A DNA stretch of 64,000 nucleotides, taken from the NCBI RefSeq assembly GCF_030269925.1, contig NC_085118.1:17109001-17173000 (forward strand). Direction: 5' to 3'. Source of the stretch: Bombyx mori (lineage: Eukaryota; Arthropoda; Insecta; Lepidoptera; Bombycidae). The notes below the pieces were generated by a model. It saw only the letters and a program-made list of their open reading frames with translations. It ran no database searches and was not told the origin of the DNA. Made by a program: the position numbers and the translations under genes. Below, piece after piece: positions 41,560-52,588 of the stretch; the stretch's first letter is position 1; each line of letters opens with the position of its first letter.

Positions 41560-41795
41560 ATATCGTTTTATAACGATATGGCGGTGGACGAGGTTCCGAC
41601 CAACCTTAAGTGTGGTGTAGTATTAAATGGCTATCGGAGTCCATAGACATCAACGTAAATACCCTTATCCCCTTGAGACATTAGCTCTAAGTCTCAGTTT
41701 ATAATACAACGGCTACGTAACCCTTCAAACTGACACGTATTACTTCCTCACGATAGACATAGGCAAGGCGTTACCTACCCGTGTGGACTCATATA
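41560..41795 (-). repeat. Old, diverged Bm1-like SINE
   Basis: Recognisable by order rather than identity: 'ggtggacgag', 'gtattaaatggctatcggag', 'tccatagacatcaacgtaaa', 'acctacccgtgtggactca'. Confidence 0.6.
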
Positions 41796-41984
41796 CTCAT
41801 ATCCTTCACATTTATACCGGCGGCAGAGCGTAGGGTACTATTAAACCATTTTAATAGCGGATTTTGTCAACATAAGTTCAATGGTTAGAGCATGAAAATG
41901 TTCAGACAAACAAAGTCACTTTCGTAATATTAATAACCTTAACATGGATAAGTGCAAATAGCTTTTTTTTATTTTTTTGTCTGT

Positions 41985-42112
41985 GATTGGCAGAAAAAGT
42001 CAGTGTGCCTGGTATTAAATGGTTAGTAGATCTATTTGACTTCACCACAATATGAACTTTTATGCTCACATTTAAGCCTAGACTGGAAATCCCAATACTA
42101 CTGTGATATCCT
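41985..42112 (-). repeat. Very old Bm1-like SINE fragment
   Basis: Only 'gcctggtattaaatggttag' and spacing suggest the family. A younger copy in opposite orientation follows. Confidence 0.35.
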
Positions 42113-42120
42113 GCCCTTCA

Positions 42121-42336
42121 CTGGTAGTAGGACCTCTTGCCTATTTCTGCCGTGAAGCAATAATGCGTTTCGGTTTGAAGGGTGCGGCAGCCGTTGTAAC
42201 TATACTGAGACCTTAGAACTCATATCTCAAGGTGGGTGGCGCATTTACGTTGTAGATGTCTATGGACTTCAATAACCACTAAAACCCAAGTGGGCTGTGA
42301 GCTCGTCGACCCAACTAAGCAATAAAAACAAATAAA
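42121..42336 (+). repeat. Bm1-like SINE, headless with deletion
   Basis: Starts 'ctggtagtaggacctcttgc' and jumps directly to 'ctatttctgccgtgaagcaa', so the 'gtgagtccgcacgggtaggt' block is deleted. It ends 'ctaagcaataaaaac'. Confidence 0.8.
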
Positions 42337-43169
42337 AAGGCTGTAACGTTCGAATAATTTGCGGCAGAAATATAGTATGTAGTAAGGCATATTGTGAGGT
42401 CGCAGTGTCGCACGCGTCTGTTAGCGACAGTCATGTCGGCAATCATGGGTACTAGTTTGAAGATTGAGACAACCGTTATAACAATAGAGACTTGTTTGTC
42501 AAGGTCAGTTTAGCTAACCTTAATAGCAGATGGTCCGCGAGCTAATTAGCGAGTGTGATCAATTACGTATTTCTCGCGTGTAGTTTTATATCTTAATCTG
42601 CTGGTAACGTACTGCACTGGGTTTAGCCCACGCTCATTTCAAACCGCAAATTTAACACAAATCATTTTTCCTGATTTTAAAATAATTTAATACGTTGTTA
42701 ATAAGTTCATTTTATTTCCCAACATTTACCGGTGGGAATTTGTATTTAACATTTTTTATTTGAAATCTCATTAAACAATTATTCCATTATTATTTTTTAC
42801 CTCAAACCTCAAAGGAAGCGGTTAAATCCATAGATTTTTCTATGTGTTTTGTCTACAGTCTTTAAAGGTATCCTACTCCTTAGATTGGAACGTAAGCCTG
42901 TTTCATACCAGGATGCTCGTACCTAGCCGTGCGGTGCTCGCCCACAGGTAAATACAAGCAATAAAGATTTTTAAAAATATCAACGTGTATCGGGTGCATT
43001 ATGACAATGCAGGATAGTATACAACATATTATTATATCTATGAACAGTTTCTGATATTACCCAAAGCATACAAAAAACATTAAATTTACTGCTATGTAAA
43101 ATGATTATAGTAGAGTATACTTTATTGGTATTTGAATGATACCACTTTATTTGCAACCAATGTGCAACA
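42337..43169. other. No gene recognised
   Basis: Nothing convincing. A faint SINE-like stretch near 42880-42965 ends in 'caagcaataaag'. Confidence 0.35.
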
Positions 43170-43740
43170 TTTAGAGGAGCTATTGAACATAGAACGTGTG
43201 AGCTTTGAGTTTGGATTGAGGATCAATTGCAGTGAGACAAATTGTCGATCGCTCTAAGAATAACTCGCCGGACGTGACTCAAATGGTGGGCTGCGACGTG
43301 GTCCAATCCTACATATATCTTGGGGCTTTAATCTCAAATAATGGCGTATGCATGGACGAAATAAAAGGCACATAACTGTCACAAGGTCGGCGATGGACGG
43401 GCTGAGGAAAATACGGAGCAATAGAAACATAACTAAGACCACAAATATCAGGCTCGTTAGAATACTTGTAAACTTCATATTTCTATACGCTGCTGAGACG
43501 TAGACCGCGCGAGAACTGGAAAAGAAGAAAATAGATACTCTGGAGATGCGGTGTTCGTCAGAAATGCTGGGAGTTTCGTGGTACGAGTTTCGTCCAAACA
43601 TTTCGATTCTTCAAGAGCTCAGTATAGTACTCCTACAGTCTCGCATGGTGGATTTTTTCGGACACGTTTCGCGACGAAGTGGTCGATCCATAGAGCGCCT
43701 CGTCGCATAGGGAAGAGTGGACTATACATAGCCGTGCGGG
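43170..43740 (+). mobile_element. RTE-clade LINE, RT C-terminus
   Basis: Plus-strand frames give VVQSYIYLGALISNNGVCMD, then after a shift DGLRKIRSNRNITKTTNIRL, VRILVNFIFLYAAETW, KKIDTLEMRCWRKMLGVSWY and EFRPNISILQELS. The YLG..I...G / LYG(S/A)ETWT / W.R..LGV order is that of RTE-type LINEs. One frameshift near 43370 and stops make it defunct. Confidence 0.75.
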
Positions 43741-44034
43741 AGGTCGCCAAGGCTACAATGGCAGGTCATCTAAATGAGTGCAGTAGGATGGCCTGGAGCA
43801 GGAACATCAAGAGACATCAAGAGACGCGTCAAGTCTGTCCCCTCCAACACTACGTGACGATCACGACCACTCCGTCAAGAGTGACACATTTGAGAAGAAT
43901 AAAATTAAGGTACTTTATTGCATACCAAAACTTAACTATATACCTAAACAAAACAAAACCAATGTACAGGCAAGTATAATATACTGTGTTGGGCGCTTTT
44001 AGCACTAAAAGCGATCTCAGCTTGTTAAACATTT

Positions 44035-44150
44035 TTGGTTACCCGTGTAGTCAGATGAGCACACGTCCCATCTGATGGTGATTTGTTACCGTCGCTAGTG
44101 AAGATCAGAAAAGCCAGGAGCATATGACAGTTGCTCAATAAGTAATACAA
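44035..44150 (-). mobile_element. Decayed LINE-A 3' tail
   Basis: 'catctgatggtgatttgtta', 'ccgtcgc' and 'agccaggag' in the order of the LINE-A tail complement; old. Confidence 0.45.
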
Positions 44151-45353
44151 TTCCAAAAGTTATATCAAAATATTATCAATATTAATAATACGAGTATAAA
44201 TAAAACACATCCAGAATATGTCAAAGTTAATAGCATAGTTAAGTCAGTTTAAATTGAGCTAGGCCATTCTGATTGTGTCGCCAAACGGGGCCTTCAGTCT
44301 AGTGGACCGATAATGGAGCCAATCATCCAACGTTCCCGGACTCCTGTCGCTGTAGACCAGATAATTGCCTAAGGTCGCGCCACAGAGCCGTATCTGGGAT
44401 CCATTTAAAGACTAATGTATGAATTAAGATGTAGTCTCTCGGTTGATTAGCTTGAATAATTCGAGTTTAAAGTCCATTTTACAGGTTTTATTCGGGTTTC
44501 ATCTTTATGTGTGCTAAAATAATGGTTAAATTAAGCAATCGTAATATTCGTATTCTGTTAAAAATGTATTTCTTTGAATTTGCAGCTGGAGATATAGTCC
44601 AGTTGGTTTTACCCAATTATGCGGCTCTACCACAATTAAAATTAGGAGGAAAATCTGGGGGGAGGCAGGAAGCCTGAATCCGAGAAAAGGAAAATAATTG
44701 AGAACAGCATACTCTATGTTAAAGAAATAATACACTACCAATAGCTAAAGATGACATAGTTTAAGTACCTACTCATAGCCCTTGAGCAATGGCCAGACAG
44801 ACTACTAGACCCTATAACTTCTCGGTCTTAGGACTTCCTTCGGCGTTTTAAAATTATCTCGTATAAAATAATGTACCAGTCAAATATATTATTACATGTA
44901 ATTGGGAAATGAAATCAAATACGCCAGGAAATATTTCTGACGTTAGTCATATTAGTCTCGGAACTTTTAGCAATAGTTTGGAAAAAATGTCGTACATTTG
45001 TCTAAAGTTCATAATCCATCTTCACTCATAAAAATTAAACTCAATTCGTCGATCACAGTAGAAAACACGGGTTTTTAATAGCTTTATGTAAAAACCTAGT
45101 GCACTGAATCGTGCATATTTATCATTCAGATTATCCCCAAGGTTAAATCTGATTAAAGTGTTTGTTATCGATTCTCTTCTACTATGTATTACCGTGTTAT
45201 AAATAATTTCTAACTACCTAGTACGCATTCATTGTGCCTTCCATTCCTATAGGTACTCAAATTCGACCGAATGTTATCAGTTAAAAATGTGAAAAACCAA
45301 TGGGCATAGTCCAAAAATTACCGCGGTCGCATAATGGCGAGAAGATAGTAACT
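44151..45353. other. No gene recognised
   Basis: AT-rich, nothing recognised. Confidence 0.4.
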
Positions 45354-45370
45354 GTAATTCGAGTAGGCCT
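45354..45370. repeat. Target-site duplication, left copy
   Basis: GTAATTCGAGTAGGCCT, identical to 46527-46543. It lies immediately outside the poly-T end of the R1-clade insertion. Confidence 0.9.
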
Positions 45371-46526
45371 TTTTTTTTTTTTTTTCGTGTAGAGGGCCGA
45401 ACCTCCTACGAGGTCCCCGCGCAAATGGGGCGCGCGGGGTATGTGAGACTCAACGATCTGCATGGTGTTGTGAGCAGACCGCGGGCCCAAGGATTTTAGA
45501 GCCCACCCACTAAACGACTCCCCTGCACTCTTACACCCGACGTCCGATCCCCTCCGAGGTCAGAACCCGGATGAGGTAGGGGGGCTACCGCGGTCAACAC
45601 TACAACCAGACGGCGCGGCTCACCCCAAGGACGCCCAGCCGACGGAGCCTTCGAGGCGAATCGAAGGCTCTGAAACGTCGGCCGTCTCGGTACGGCAGCC
45701 CGTCGGGCCGCCCAGACGGTGCCGCTGGTGTCCCGGAATACCCCGCTGGACCAGAACCAGCCTGCCGGGTCGGGACGCGATACACCGTCGACCGGTCGCT
45801 CTATTCACTCCACGGCAGCGCGCTAGAGTGCTGGTAGCGCGCCGCGCGGCCTCACCCCCTCAGGTCGCCCCTTGACCTTCACCGGGGGGAGGCCGCTACC
45901 TACAGGGGCCGGGACGTGCGAGCGTATTCCCGCCTCCGGCCCCCGGCTCGACGGCGACGGATCGGTGCGGAAAGGGAAGAGCTCTCCCTCTCTCGCTCCG
46001 CCGCCTCCTTCTGCGAGATGGTGGACTCGCAGAAGTCGAGCATCGCCTTCCAGGACGCGTCGCTGCCGAGCATCGTAGCCACGACGCGCGGCAGCGAGAG
46101 GTCCTCTCCTATGACCGCGACGAGGGCGGCGCGTTGCTCGTCGAATCCAGAGCAACGCGCCAATGTATGTTCCGCTGTGTCTTCCTCGTCGCGGTCAGCG
46201 CAGTGGTGGCACTGCGCCGTCGGTTCCCTTCCGGCTATCTTATGCAAGTACCGGCCGAAACAACCGTGGCCGGTAAGCATCTGCGTTAGCCGGAAGGTGA
46301 GGCATCCGCGGTCGCGGCCCACCCAGTCCGCGAGAACCGGGCGGACTGCCTCGACGGTTCGGAGGCCGGCCGACGGGTCCGCCAAGCGGCGAGACCACGC
46401 CTCCAGCACGGACCGCCGAGATTGGAGCCTCCGCGCTCGAACTACTCCTTCGCCGGGGCGCCCTTCCCCCCTAGAGCGGAGGTCGCTACGCCACCTGTAA
46501 TCGGCAGCGAGCGCCTCCGCCTCCAG
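45371..46526 (-). mobile_element. R1-clade LINE, 5'-truncated insertion with 17-bp target duplication
   Basis: GC-rich block, 1,156 bp, standing out from its AT-rich flanks. T run at 45371-45384 (A tail), a 3' UTR of about 500 bp, and the last 200 or so codons of ORF2. A perfect 17-bp direct repeat flanks it, so this is a single insertion at a non-rDNA site. Related fragments lie at 2025, 9523, 28947 and 47060. Confidence 0.92.
45900..46526 (-). pseudogene. R1-clade ORF2 C-terminal fragment
   Basis: An open frame inside the insertion runs to a stop at 45900. It encodes SRRSVLEAWSRRLADPSAGL, DWVGRDRGCLTFRLTQMLTG, HGCFGRYLHKIAGREPTAQC and the zinc finger CHHCADRDEEDTAEHTLARC, typical of the region after the RT in R1/TRAS/SART-type elements. 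The frame happens to stay open into the flank, up to 46583, but the part beyond 46526 is host DNA. RT and endonuclease are missing. Confidence 0.85.
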
Positions 46527-46543
46527 GTAATTCGAGTAGGCCT
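46527..46543. repeat. Target-site duplication, right copy
   Basis: GTAATTCGAGTAGGCCT, identical to 45354-45370. It marks the 5' truncation point of the R1-clade insertion. Confidence 0.9.
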
Positions 46544-47059
46544 GAATCGCTACTTTTTTTCTGGCATATTGTACCATTCCCACGCCTAGGTTAGGTTAGG
46601 ATATCTTTGCTGACAGAAGAGAAAACTGTTTTCAAAAATACATGGTCATAAAGAACGCAGAATGAATCCATCCTACCTATTACAATGTGTAAGAAAACAC
46701 TATAGCGTCCTGGAATATCTTAAAACTCAGTGCATTTGCGTATTATGTTTAGGTAGATAGCATAATTCAACATCAAACTTAACAATCAAATTCATTTTTA
46801 CCGAAAACTTGCGCGTGTATGTGTGTGTTTATCTTGATCATTGAAGCAATCGACGAAGGCAACGCCGCAATTGCTACAACCTTCCTTTTCTATTTTCTAT
46901 ATTCTACACAATTCGAATGCACACGCCTTGGGCAGTGTTTTGAATATATCCAGATATCGATGAATTTTTCCAACCATTGTAACCATTACGTGAAACCCCA
47001 GCCGCGGTCCCTCTCAGATAAAGCAAGTCGCGAGCGTGTACTTCGCCGTATCGACGTCG
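46544..47059. other. No gene recognised
   Basis: Nothing recognised. Confidence 0.35.
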
Positions 47060-47215
47060 CAATGACGTTCCATGGTTAGTTCCCTCCCGGCGACTCTGGC
47101 GACTGCGTCAACCGAAAGGTGAGGGGATCACGAACAGGGTTTACCCAGTCCCCGAGGACAACGAGACCAGACCTCTAGTACGGACCACCGAGATTGAAAC
47201 CTCCGCGCTCTGATG
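47060..47215 (-). mobile_element. R1-clade LINE fragment, decayed
   Basis: Parallels 46210-46440: 'gttccctcccggc', 'ccgaaaggtgaggg', 'acccagtcc', 'cggaccaccgagattgaaac', 'ctccgcgctc'. Both ends are lost. Confidence 0.6.
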
Positions 47216-47267
47216 GCACCTAGACAGGGACGCACTGCCCCTGTCGATTGGATCACATTACTACACA

Positions 47268-47398
47268 TAATTATGCTGATAGCCTTGAGAGGCTATTTCA
47301 CTGACCCTAGCAAGAGCAGTGCTTCGCAGAATCTACCACCGGATCGGAACCGTGACCCACTGAGAAGATCCGGCGAGAAACTCAGTGGGCTCACATAA
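47268..47398 (-). mobile_element. Jockey-clade LINE, 3' UTR fragment
   Basis: 'gatagccttgagaggctatt', 'ctagcaagagcagtgcttcg', 'cagaatctaccaccggatcg' and 'gagaaactcagtgggct'. This is the 3' UTR only, with an internal deletion after 'ctatttca'. Confidence 0.8.
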
Positions 47399-48038
47399 TA
47401 GGGGGCGAACGCTTCCTTTTATAGACTTCAACTCCTTCCATAGATATTTTTTGTTACCTAATAATAACAATATTTCATTCAATCCAGTTTAAATTTCAAT
47501 AGATCCAATTAGATAAAGTATAAATCCGTTACTTAGTTCAAGAGTAGGCGCAAACTATACCAATATATCGGTTGGTTGATTAATTTGCATACTTTCGTTA
47601 AGCTTGCCTATGGAACGATACCGTTGAATACAACCAACTACCGCTTGCCGAAAACCGACCGTTCTATATTAAATTTTGTGTTAATACGTAAATAACTCAT
47701 CAACTTGCGGAATAAACAATTTATTAGCAGTGACGAGGCCGCGCTCGAACAACTAAGTAAATTGTTATTATTATTGATTCTGATTAGCTGAAATGGAGTG
47801 CGCCGCGACCTTAGTCGTAAGCGGATTCGGCACGAATTTAGTTTTTACGGGTCGTGTCTTATTGAATTCATCATTCAATCTCTATTTTTCTGAAATCCAT
47901 ATTGAAATACAGGTAACCGACCCCCTATAACACGGTATTTTACAACACGGTTCAACTTTAAGCTTCCCAACTCTCTTATAGCACGACACTTCTACAACAC
48001 TATAAAGAGACTTTTGTTACAAATGATTTGAAAAAGTG
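47399..48038. other. No gene recognised
   Basis: Nothing recognised. Confidence 0.35.
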
Positions 48039-48127
48039 ATAGATGTCTATAGGCTCCAGTAACCACTTAACACCAGGTGGGCTGTGAGCTCGTCCACCAA
48101 CCTAAGCAATAAAAAAATAAAATAAAG
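48039..48127 (+). repeat. Bm1-like SINE 3' tail
   Basis: 'gatagatgtctataggctcc' through 'aacctaagcaataaaaaaat'; only the last 80 or so bases of the SINE. Confidence 0.8.
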
Positions 48128-48130
48128 ATC

Positions 48131-48335
48131 GATGCACTAGAAATCCTGGAGAAGGATGCTCCGTATATCTTGGACCGAGCATCGCACCAACGCCTCCTAA
48201 AGGAATTCAACATCTCTCAAAGGTCGTCGTCAACAGTGCAGTTCAAAATTCTCCGATATTTATCATTTTGACACGTATCGCGACGGCTCGCAGTCTATCG
48301 AGAAACTTGTTGTTCAGGGTAGGGTCGGTAACAAC
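48131..48335 (+). mobile_element. RTE-like LINE C-terminal fragment
   Basis: Plus-strand frame FNISQRSSSTVQFKILRYLS, then HVSRR.., then 'EKLVVQGRVG' encoded at about 48301-48330. It matches the layout at 35280-35390, with at least one stop. It stops at the junction with Jockey-type sequence in opposite orientation. Confidence 0.5.
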
Positions 48336-48715
48336 AGTGATTTCGGGAGGGCGACCCCTTTTGAAGAGCAGGGCAGTGCTTTTCGTTGGGTTGAGTTTGA
48401 TGCGCTGTTTCCGAAATCACTATCCTAAATTGGTAAATTAAGCCATTGTGCCAGACTATGTCGAGCGCCTTTGCGATAAGAACGAAGAGGGCTCCGATGG
48501 GGACGGGTCTGCGTCTATTTAGCCCTACTAAGGTGTGCTCCGTGAGGCGGTGCACATGCTGAATGCACGAGTCTTTCGCGCGGAATCCGAACTGTTCGTC
48601 GATCAGGATGCCTTCCGAGGTGATGAAGTCCCAGAGGTGTTTCTGTAATAGCCGTTCGTATAATTTGCCTAACGCTGGGAGGAGGCTGATTGGGCGGTGT
48701 GGTTATCTAGGTAAC
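48336..48715 (-). mobile_element. Jockey-clade LINE, internally deleted RT fragment
   Basis: The minus strand encodes pieces equivalent to ORF2 of the full-length element: a thumb block (NPTKSTALLFKRG), then upstream ALFVLIAKALDIVWHNGLIY and MHRLTEHTLVGLNRRRPVPI. The segment carrying the catalytic FADD box between them is deleted near 48425. The high-coordinate end stops in 'gggaggaggctgattgggcg'. Confidence 0.75.
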
Positions 48716-48928
48716 TATTAAAACCGGAACGCACGAGGTTCAAAGATTATATTTCAAATATTATTTTGTATATATTATATAATCAAATCTATCATCAATA
48801 TATCAATATCAAACATCATACATCAAATCAAATAAACAATCGGATAGTAATAGAACTCTAAATAATACAAATACAGTTCGATAGAGGCAGCTAATGTATA
48901 TGTATAGTATAGGTAGGTATACAATACA

Positions 48929-49061
48929 ATATCGACGGGAGAAAGCGGAAATGTCGTAACTTGAATTTTGGGCTAAATCTCTTTTTAACATATTATATTT
49001 AGGGTTCTCGTGTAAAGTTAGGTTTTTCACGTTACGACAATTCCGCTTTCTCCGTCGATAT
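48929..49061. mobile_element. Foldback MITE, 133 bp
   Basis: The 31-32 bp arms 'atatcgacgggagaaagcgg..tgtcgtaac' (48929-48960) and the complement (49031-49061) pair almost perfectly. The 70-bp centre is AT-rich and non-coding. No clear target duplication, so the class is unknown. Confidence 0.75.
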
Positions 49062-49214
49062 GTACTACTATAGCAAGCACCGCAGACGATTTTCTGTTCG
49101 TAAACTTAAAAACTTGACATTTTATCAAATTGCCACCTGCCGGATCCAATTAGAAAACAAAACTTTAGAGGGAACCGCTCAAACACAAAAAAACGGTCCA
49201 GTCCCCTCTACGGT

Positions 49215-49456
49215 GTTTGCCACTGCGTTCATCCACACTGCGTTTCCAGAGATATTTTTTGCTACGTACCGGCTTTAGAACGAGCCAGGGTGTTTCCCGA
49301 GCGCTATGACATGTCCATCTTCAAACGAGGCTTCTGGAGAGTACTTAATGGTAGGCAGAGGCTTGGCTCTGCCCCTGGCATTGCTGAAGACCCTGAACCA
49401 CTCACCATCATATAGGCCGTATGCTCGTGTGCCTAGAAGGGAAATAAAATAAAAAG
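49215..49456 (+). mobile_element. LINE-A 3' end
   Basis: 'actgcgtttccagagatatt', 'gtttcccgagcgctatgaca', 'aggcttggctctgcccctgg' and an A-rich end at 49444-49456. 5'-truncated with a short deletion before 'gaaccactcaccatc'. Confidence 0.7.
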
Positions 49457-50249
49457 CCGCCTAGGAGTTGAAAGGCAAAGATATATTTGTAAATGCGAAC
49501 GAGACCACCCGTTCGCCATTTGCAGTATGACAAAAGTGACTCACGTAAAATGAGAATCCCACTTCCATTTAAACTTAGAAACTTTGTCCATCCAAACGTC
49601 CGAAACGAAATAGAAACATTGTTCTTTACAAAACTGAGTTCTATGAAATTCGTCGACTTTTTTAATTTGAAGTTGCGAAGTCGAGTGTCAGTGACGGCCG
49701 CTTTTTCGGCACAATAAAGAAAACATAAACGGACTCTGAATCGGCGAGTGGCCCAGGTATTCAATGCACGATTTTCATGGAAAGTCTGCCTATGACAGAT
49801 GGAGTTGGACTGTAAAATATAAGTATATTTTTTTTTAATCTGCTGTTGTTTGGGAATCCCTGTGTTTCTTTGTGACCCGTAGTTAGATATTCGAGCTGAA
49901 AAACCCACTGTTTATGTTTTGGGTGGTTATACAAGTCCATCAAGGTTAATATCACGCCGTACCTAACATTTCTACTACCAGTCAAATTTCTGTACTACGG
50001 TATAAAACGTATATGACTAAATTATCTAAGGGGTAAGAAATAATTAAACATACCTACATATAACTCTTTAACGGTTTGTATTATATTGTAAAATATTCAG
50101 AACGGAATTCGAAAATAAAATAAAGTGTGAAATTAATTATATTAGTTTAAGTAATAATAATGATGTCTACGCGCGAAAACCGAAAACATTACAAGAAAAC
50201 AAAATTTACAAAACTATTTGCTACTATCACGTCGCAATTACGTGTGTTA
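49457..50249. other. No gene recognised
   Basis: A minus-strand frame at 49408-49908 shows no known motif; nothing else recognised. Confidence 0.35.
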
Positions 50250-50261
50250 TCTATATACCTA

Positions 50262-51063
50262 CAGTCGACTCTCGTTAATTCCAACCTGCGATAATTAGAA
50301 CCTCTCTATAATTTAAAGTTATCACGAGTTCCCTACAAAATCTCTTTATATTTCGAACTAAATCAATACATTTTTATGCACTTGGTAATTCGAACGAAAA
50401 ATCATTGCTATATAATAAAACGACGCGTTAATTCGAACTCATCGGCGTCCAACACTGGACAATTCAAAGTTGCAGAGAGAAAGAGGTCGAATGATTGTAA
50501 TGTAAGTACATTTTGCGACAACTTCAAACTTGTATCAACCATAGACCTATAGGTTTCCTACTACAGCGGTATCAACATACACGAGCCTTTGTTATTGTTA
50601 TGATTAGTTAAACTCACACTTCCCCACGAATTGGTTTGTTTAGTTATGTTTCAGTTACGGTTAGTCTTTCGTTGGTATGCAGATTAAAAGTTTGTGTTAA
50701 TTATGAGTCCTAGAAAGTATAAATGTTTGACGATTGCTGAAAAGAAGAAGTTAATCGAAAAAGTAGAGGAAGGTGAGAAGAAAAGTGATGTTGCAAAAGA
50801 ATTTAAGATTCCTCTGAGTACTCTCTCAACCATAATAAAGCACAAGGAGAAAATTAATTCTGCTCAAACTGCTGGAGTACGGAAAAGAACTACTATTCAT
50901 TGTTATAGAATAGCAGTTAATAAATAATTATTGATCAATACTTAGTAATTCGAAGTTTTATTTATTTTCTCTCACAAATTTCGAACCATTTGATATTTCA
51001 AACATTCGATAATTCGTAATATTTTATGAGTCCCTCAAGTTTCGAATTCACGAGAGTCGACTG
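50262..51063 (+). mobile_element. Tigger/pogo-like DNA transposon, non-autonomous, 802 bp
   Basis: Terminal inverted repeats begin CAGTCGACTCTCGT (50262-50275, complement at 51050-51063), flanked by TA at 50260-50261 and 51064-51065. The pogo/Tigger branch of Tc1/mariner has CAG-starting ends and TA duplications. The only coding part left is an N-terminal DNA-binding domain (50703-50927); no DDE domain is present. It splits the Helitron-like repeat. Confidence 0.85.
50703..50927 (+). CDS. Truncated transposase N-terminus, CENP-B-type HTH, 74 aa
   Basis: Starts at ATG 50703. Residues 1-50 (MSPRKYKCLTIAEKKKLIEK, VEEGEKKSDVAKEFKIPLST, LSTIIKHKEKI) form a CENP-B N-terminal/psq-type helix-turn-helix as found at the N-terminus of Tigger/pogo transposases. 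It then runs into a short basic tail and TAA at 50925. The second HTH and DDE catalytic domain are absent. If expressed it could bind the element's own ends but not cut. It is more likely the relic of an internal deletion. Confidence 0.75.
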   Translation: MSPRKYKCLTIAEKKKLIEKVEEGEKKSDVAKEFKIPLSTLSTIIKHKEKINSAQTAGVRKRTTIHCYRIAVNK

Positions 51064-51599
51064 TATATAAAAATGAATTACTGTTCGTTAGTCTCGCTAA
51101 AACTCACTGAAGTTACTATATAGGTCTATGCTAAAACTCGAGAACGGCTGGACCGCTTTGGCTAATGTAAAGGTTTAAAAGGTAGATAAATATAAAAATG
51201 CTCGGTATTAAATAAAAATAACAATTTTGTTTTTCCTCTGTGTCCCCCGTCGGACGGATTCATTTTGTTTGTTTTAAGTTTATTTTATATAAAAGCTTAG
51301 GTATTTTATTTATCGATTGAGACATTACGAAGTCTGCCGGGTCAGCTAGTAATAAATATAAATATACCTATTATATTAATAATTCATTGCACATTTTCTG
51401 TTCTGAACTTCTAATGCTGCAACTTTATCCATTATTTAACTTTACGAGACTGGTTAAGTGTTTGGTTGATAAATAGATCATGCAATATTGTAATATTACC
51501 TAGTTAAAGCGAAGTTTACAGAGAAAATGCAGACTGGTTTTAGTTGTAGTTTTGTGGATGTTTTTAGTGCCTGCCTCTATGCTAGATAAATTAATATCT

Positions 51600-52247
51600 T
51601 TGCTGTTCTACCCGATGATATGCAGGCGAAGTAAAATGTCCCTTAGAAATAAGGTGACACTCTACAAAACTTGCATACGCCCCGTCATGACCTATGCAAG
51701 TGTAGTGTTCGCTCACGCGGCCCGCACTCACTTTAAATCCTTCCAAATTATTCAATCCCGTTTTTGCAGGATAGCCGTCGGAGCCCCGTGGTTCGTCAGG
51801 AACGTCGACCTCCATGACGACCTGGACTTAGAGTCCATCAGTAAGTATCTTCAGTCGGCGTCGATGCGCCACTTCGATAAAGCGGCACGACACGAGAACC
51901 CTCTCATCGTGGCCGCCAGTAACTACATTCCCGATCCTGCGGACAGAATGGAAAGCAGTCGACGTCGCCCAAAACACGTCATCTCGGATCGTCCCGATCC
52001 ACTAACGGTGCTTTTAGGTACTTCAAGCACCGGTCACCGTTCTCGTCGAACCCGTCGAAGGGCTCGACGAGTAAATTAACTCCCAGACACAGCCCACTGA
52101 GTTTCTCGCCGTATCTTCTCAGTGGGTCGCGTTTCCGATCCGGTGGTAGATTCTGCGAAGCACGGCTCTTGCTAGGGTTCGTGTTAGCAACGTCATCAGG
52201 TTTGAGCCCTCAAGGCTACCATCATAGGTAGGAAAAAAAAAAAAAAA
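51600..52247 (+). mobile_element. Jockey-clade LINE, 5'-truncated 3' end
   Basis: An open frame from about 51609 to 52079 gives YPMICRRSKMSLRNKVTLYK, MTYASVVFAHAARTHFKSFQ, DLESISKYLQSASMRHFDKA and ends RRTRRRARRVN. The 3' UTR 'cttctcagtgggtcgcgttt' follows, with an A tail at 52229-52247. It is one of the youngest truncated copies, since no stop interrupts the C-terminal frame. I could not identify a clear target duplication. Confidence 0.9.
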
Positions 52248-52250
52248 AAA

Positions 52251-52582
52251 CTGCGCTGTATCTTTTTTGAGAAAATAGTTTTTTTCAATGCCAGCTCATT
52301 AACAGGGCACGTAAATATCAAAAACGCAAATGCTGCCACACACCTAAACAAAAGTTCTAAGTCTGAAGTCTGATATTAGGAGACCTCGGGGCTGATGATG
52401 ATATTGATTGTTGCATCATTTGATTTGACTACAGCAAGCATTATATTCTTTAGGCCACTATGACTGCTCTTTCACCCATCAGGGATAGTAAAAAAAATGG
52501 ACACACACTTGCTTTATTAGGAGGTGCAAATCTAATCAAGTCAAATCACTAAGCTTATGGTAAAAATAATCTTCTCATAAAA
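52251..52582. other. No gene recognised
   Basis: Intergenic between the LINE tail and the 3' end of the PSF1 gene; nothing recognised. Confidence 0.4.
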
Positions 52583-52588
52583 TTTATT
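52583..52588 (-). terminator. Polyadenylation signal AATAAA of PSF1
   Basis: AATAAA on the minus strand about 83 nt after the PSF1 stop codon, in AT-rich sequence. Position is typical for a cleavage/polyadenylation signal. Confidence 0.6.

Larger units (their letters stand above)
50250..51349 (+). mobile_element. Helitron-like repeat interrupted by a Tigger-like element
   Basis: Host repeat 50250-50261 plus 51064-51349: TCTATATACCTA | TATAAAAATGAATTACTG ... CCGGGTCAGCTAG. It is a close relative of 38862-40448. It carries an extra 36-bp insertion around 51103-51138 in which 'gctaaaactc' is duplicated. Confidence 0.6.

Noticed and set aside
45600..45900. Short GC-rich frames at the 3' side of the R1 copy
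   Set aside because: They lie in the 3' UTR of the LINE; the openness reflects GC content.
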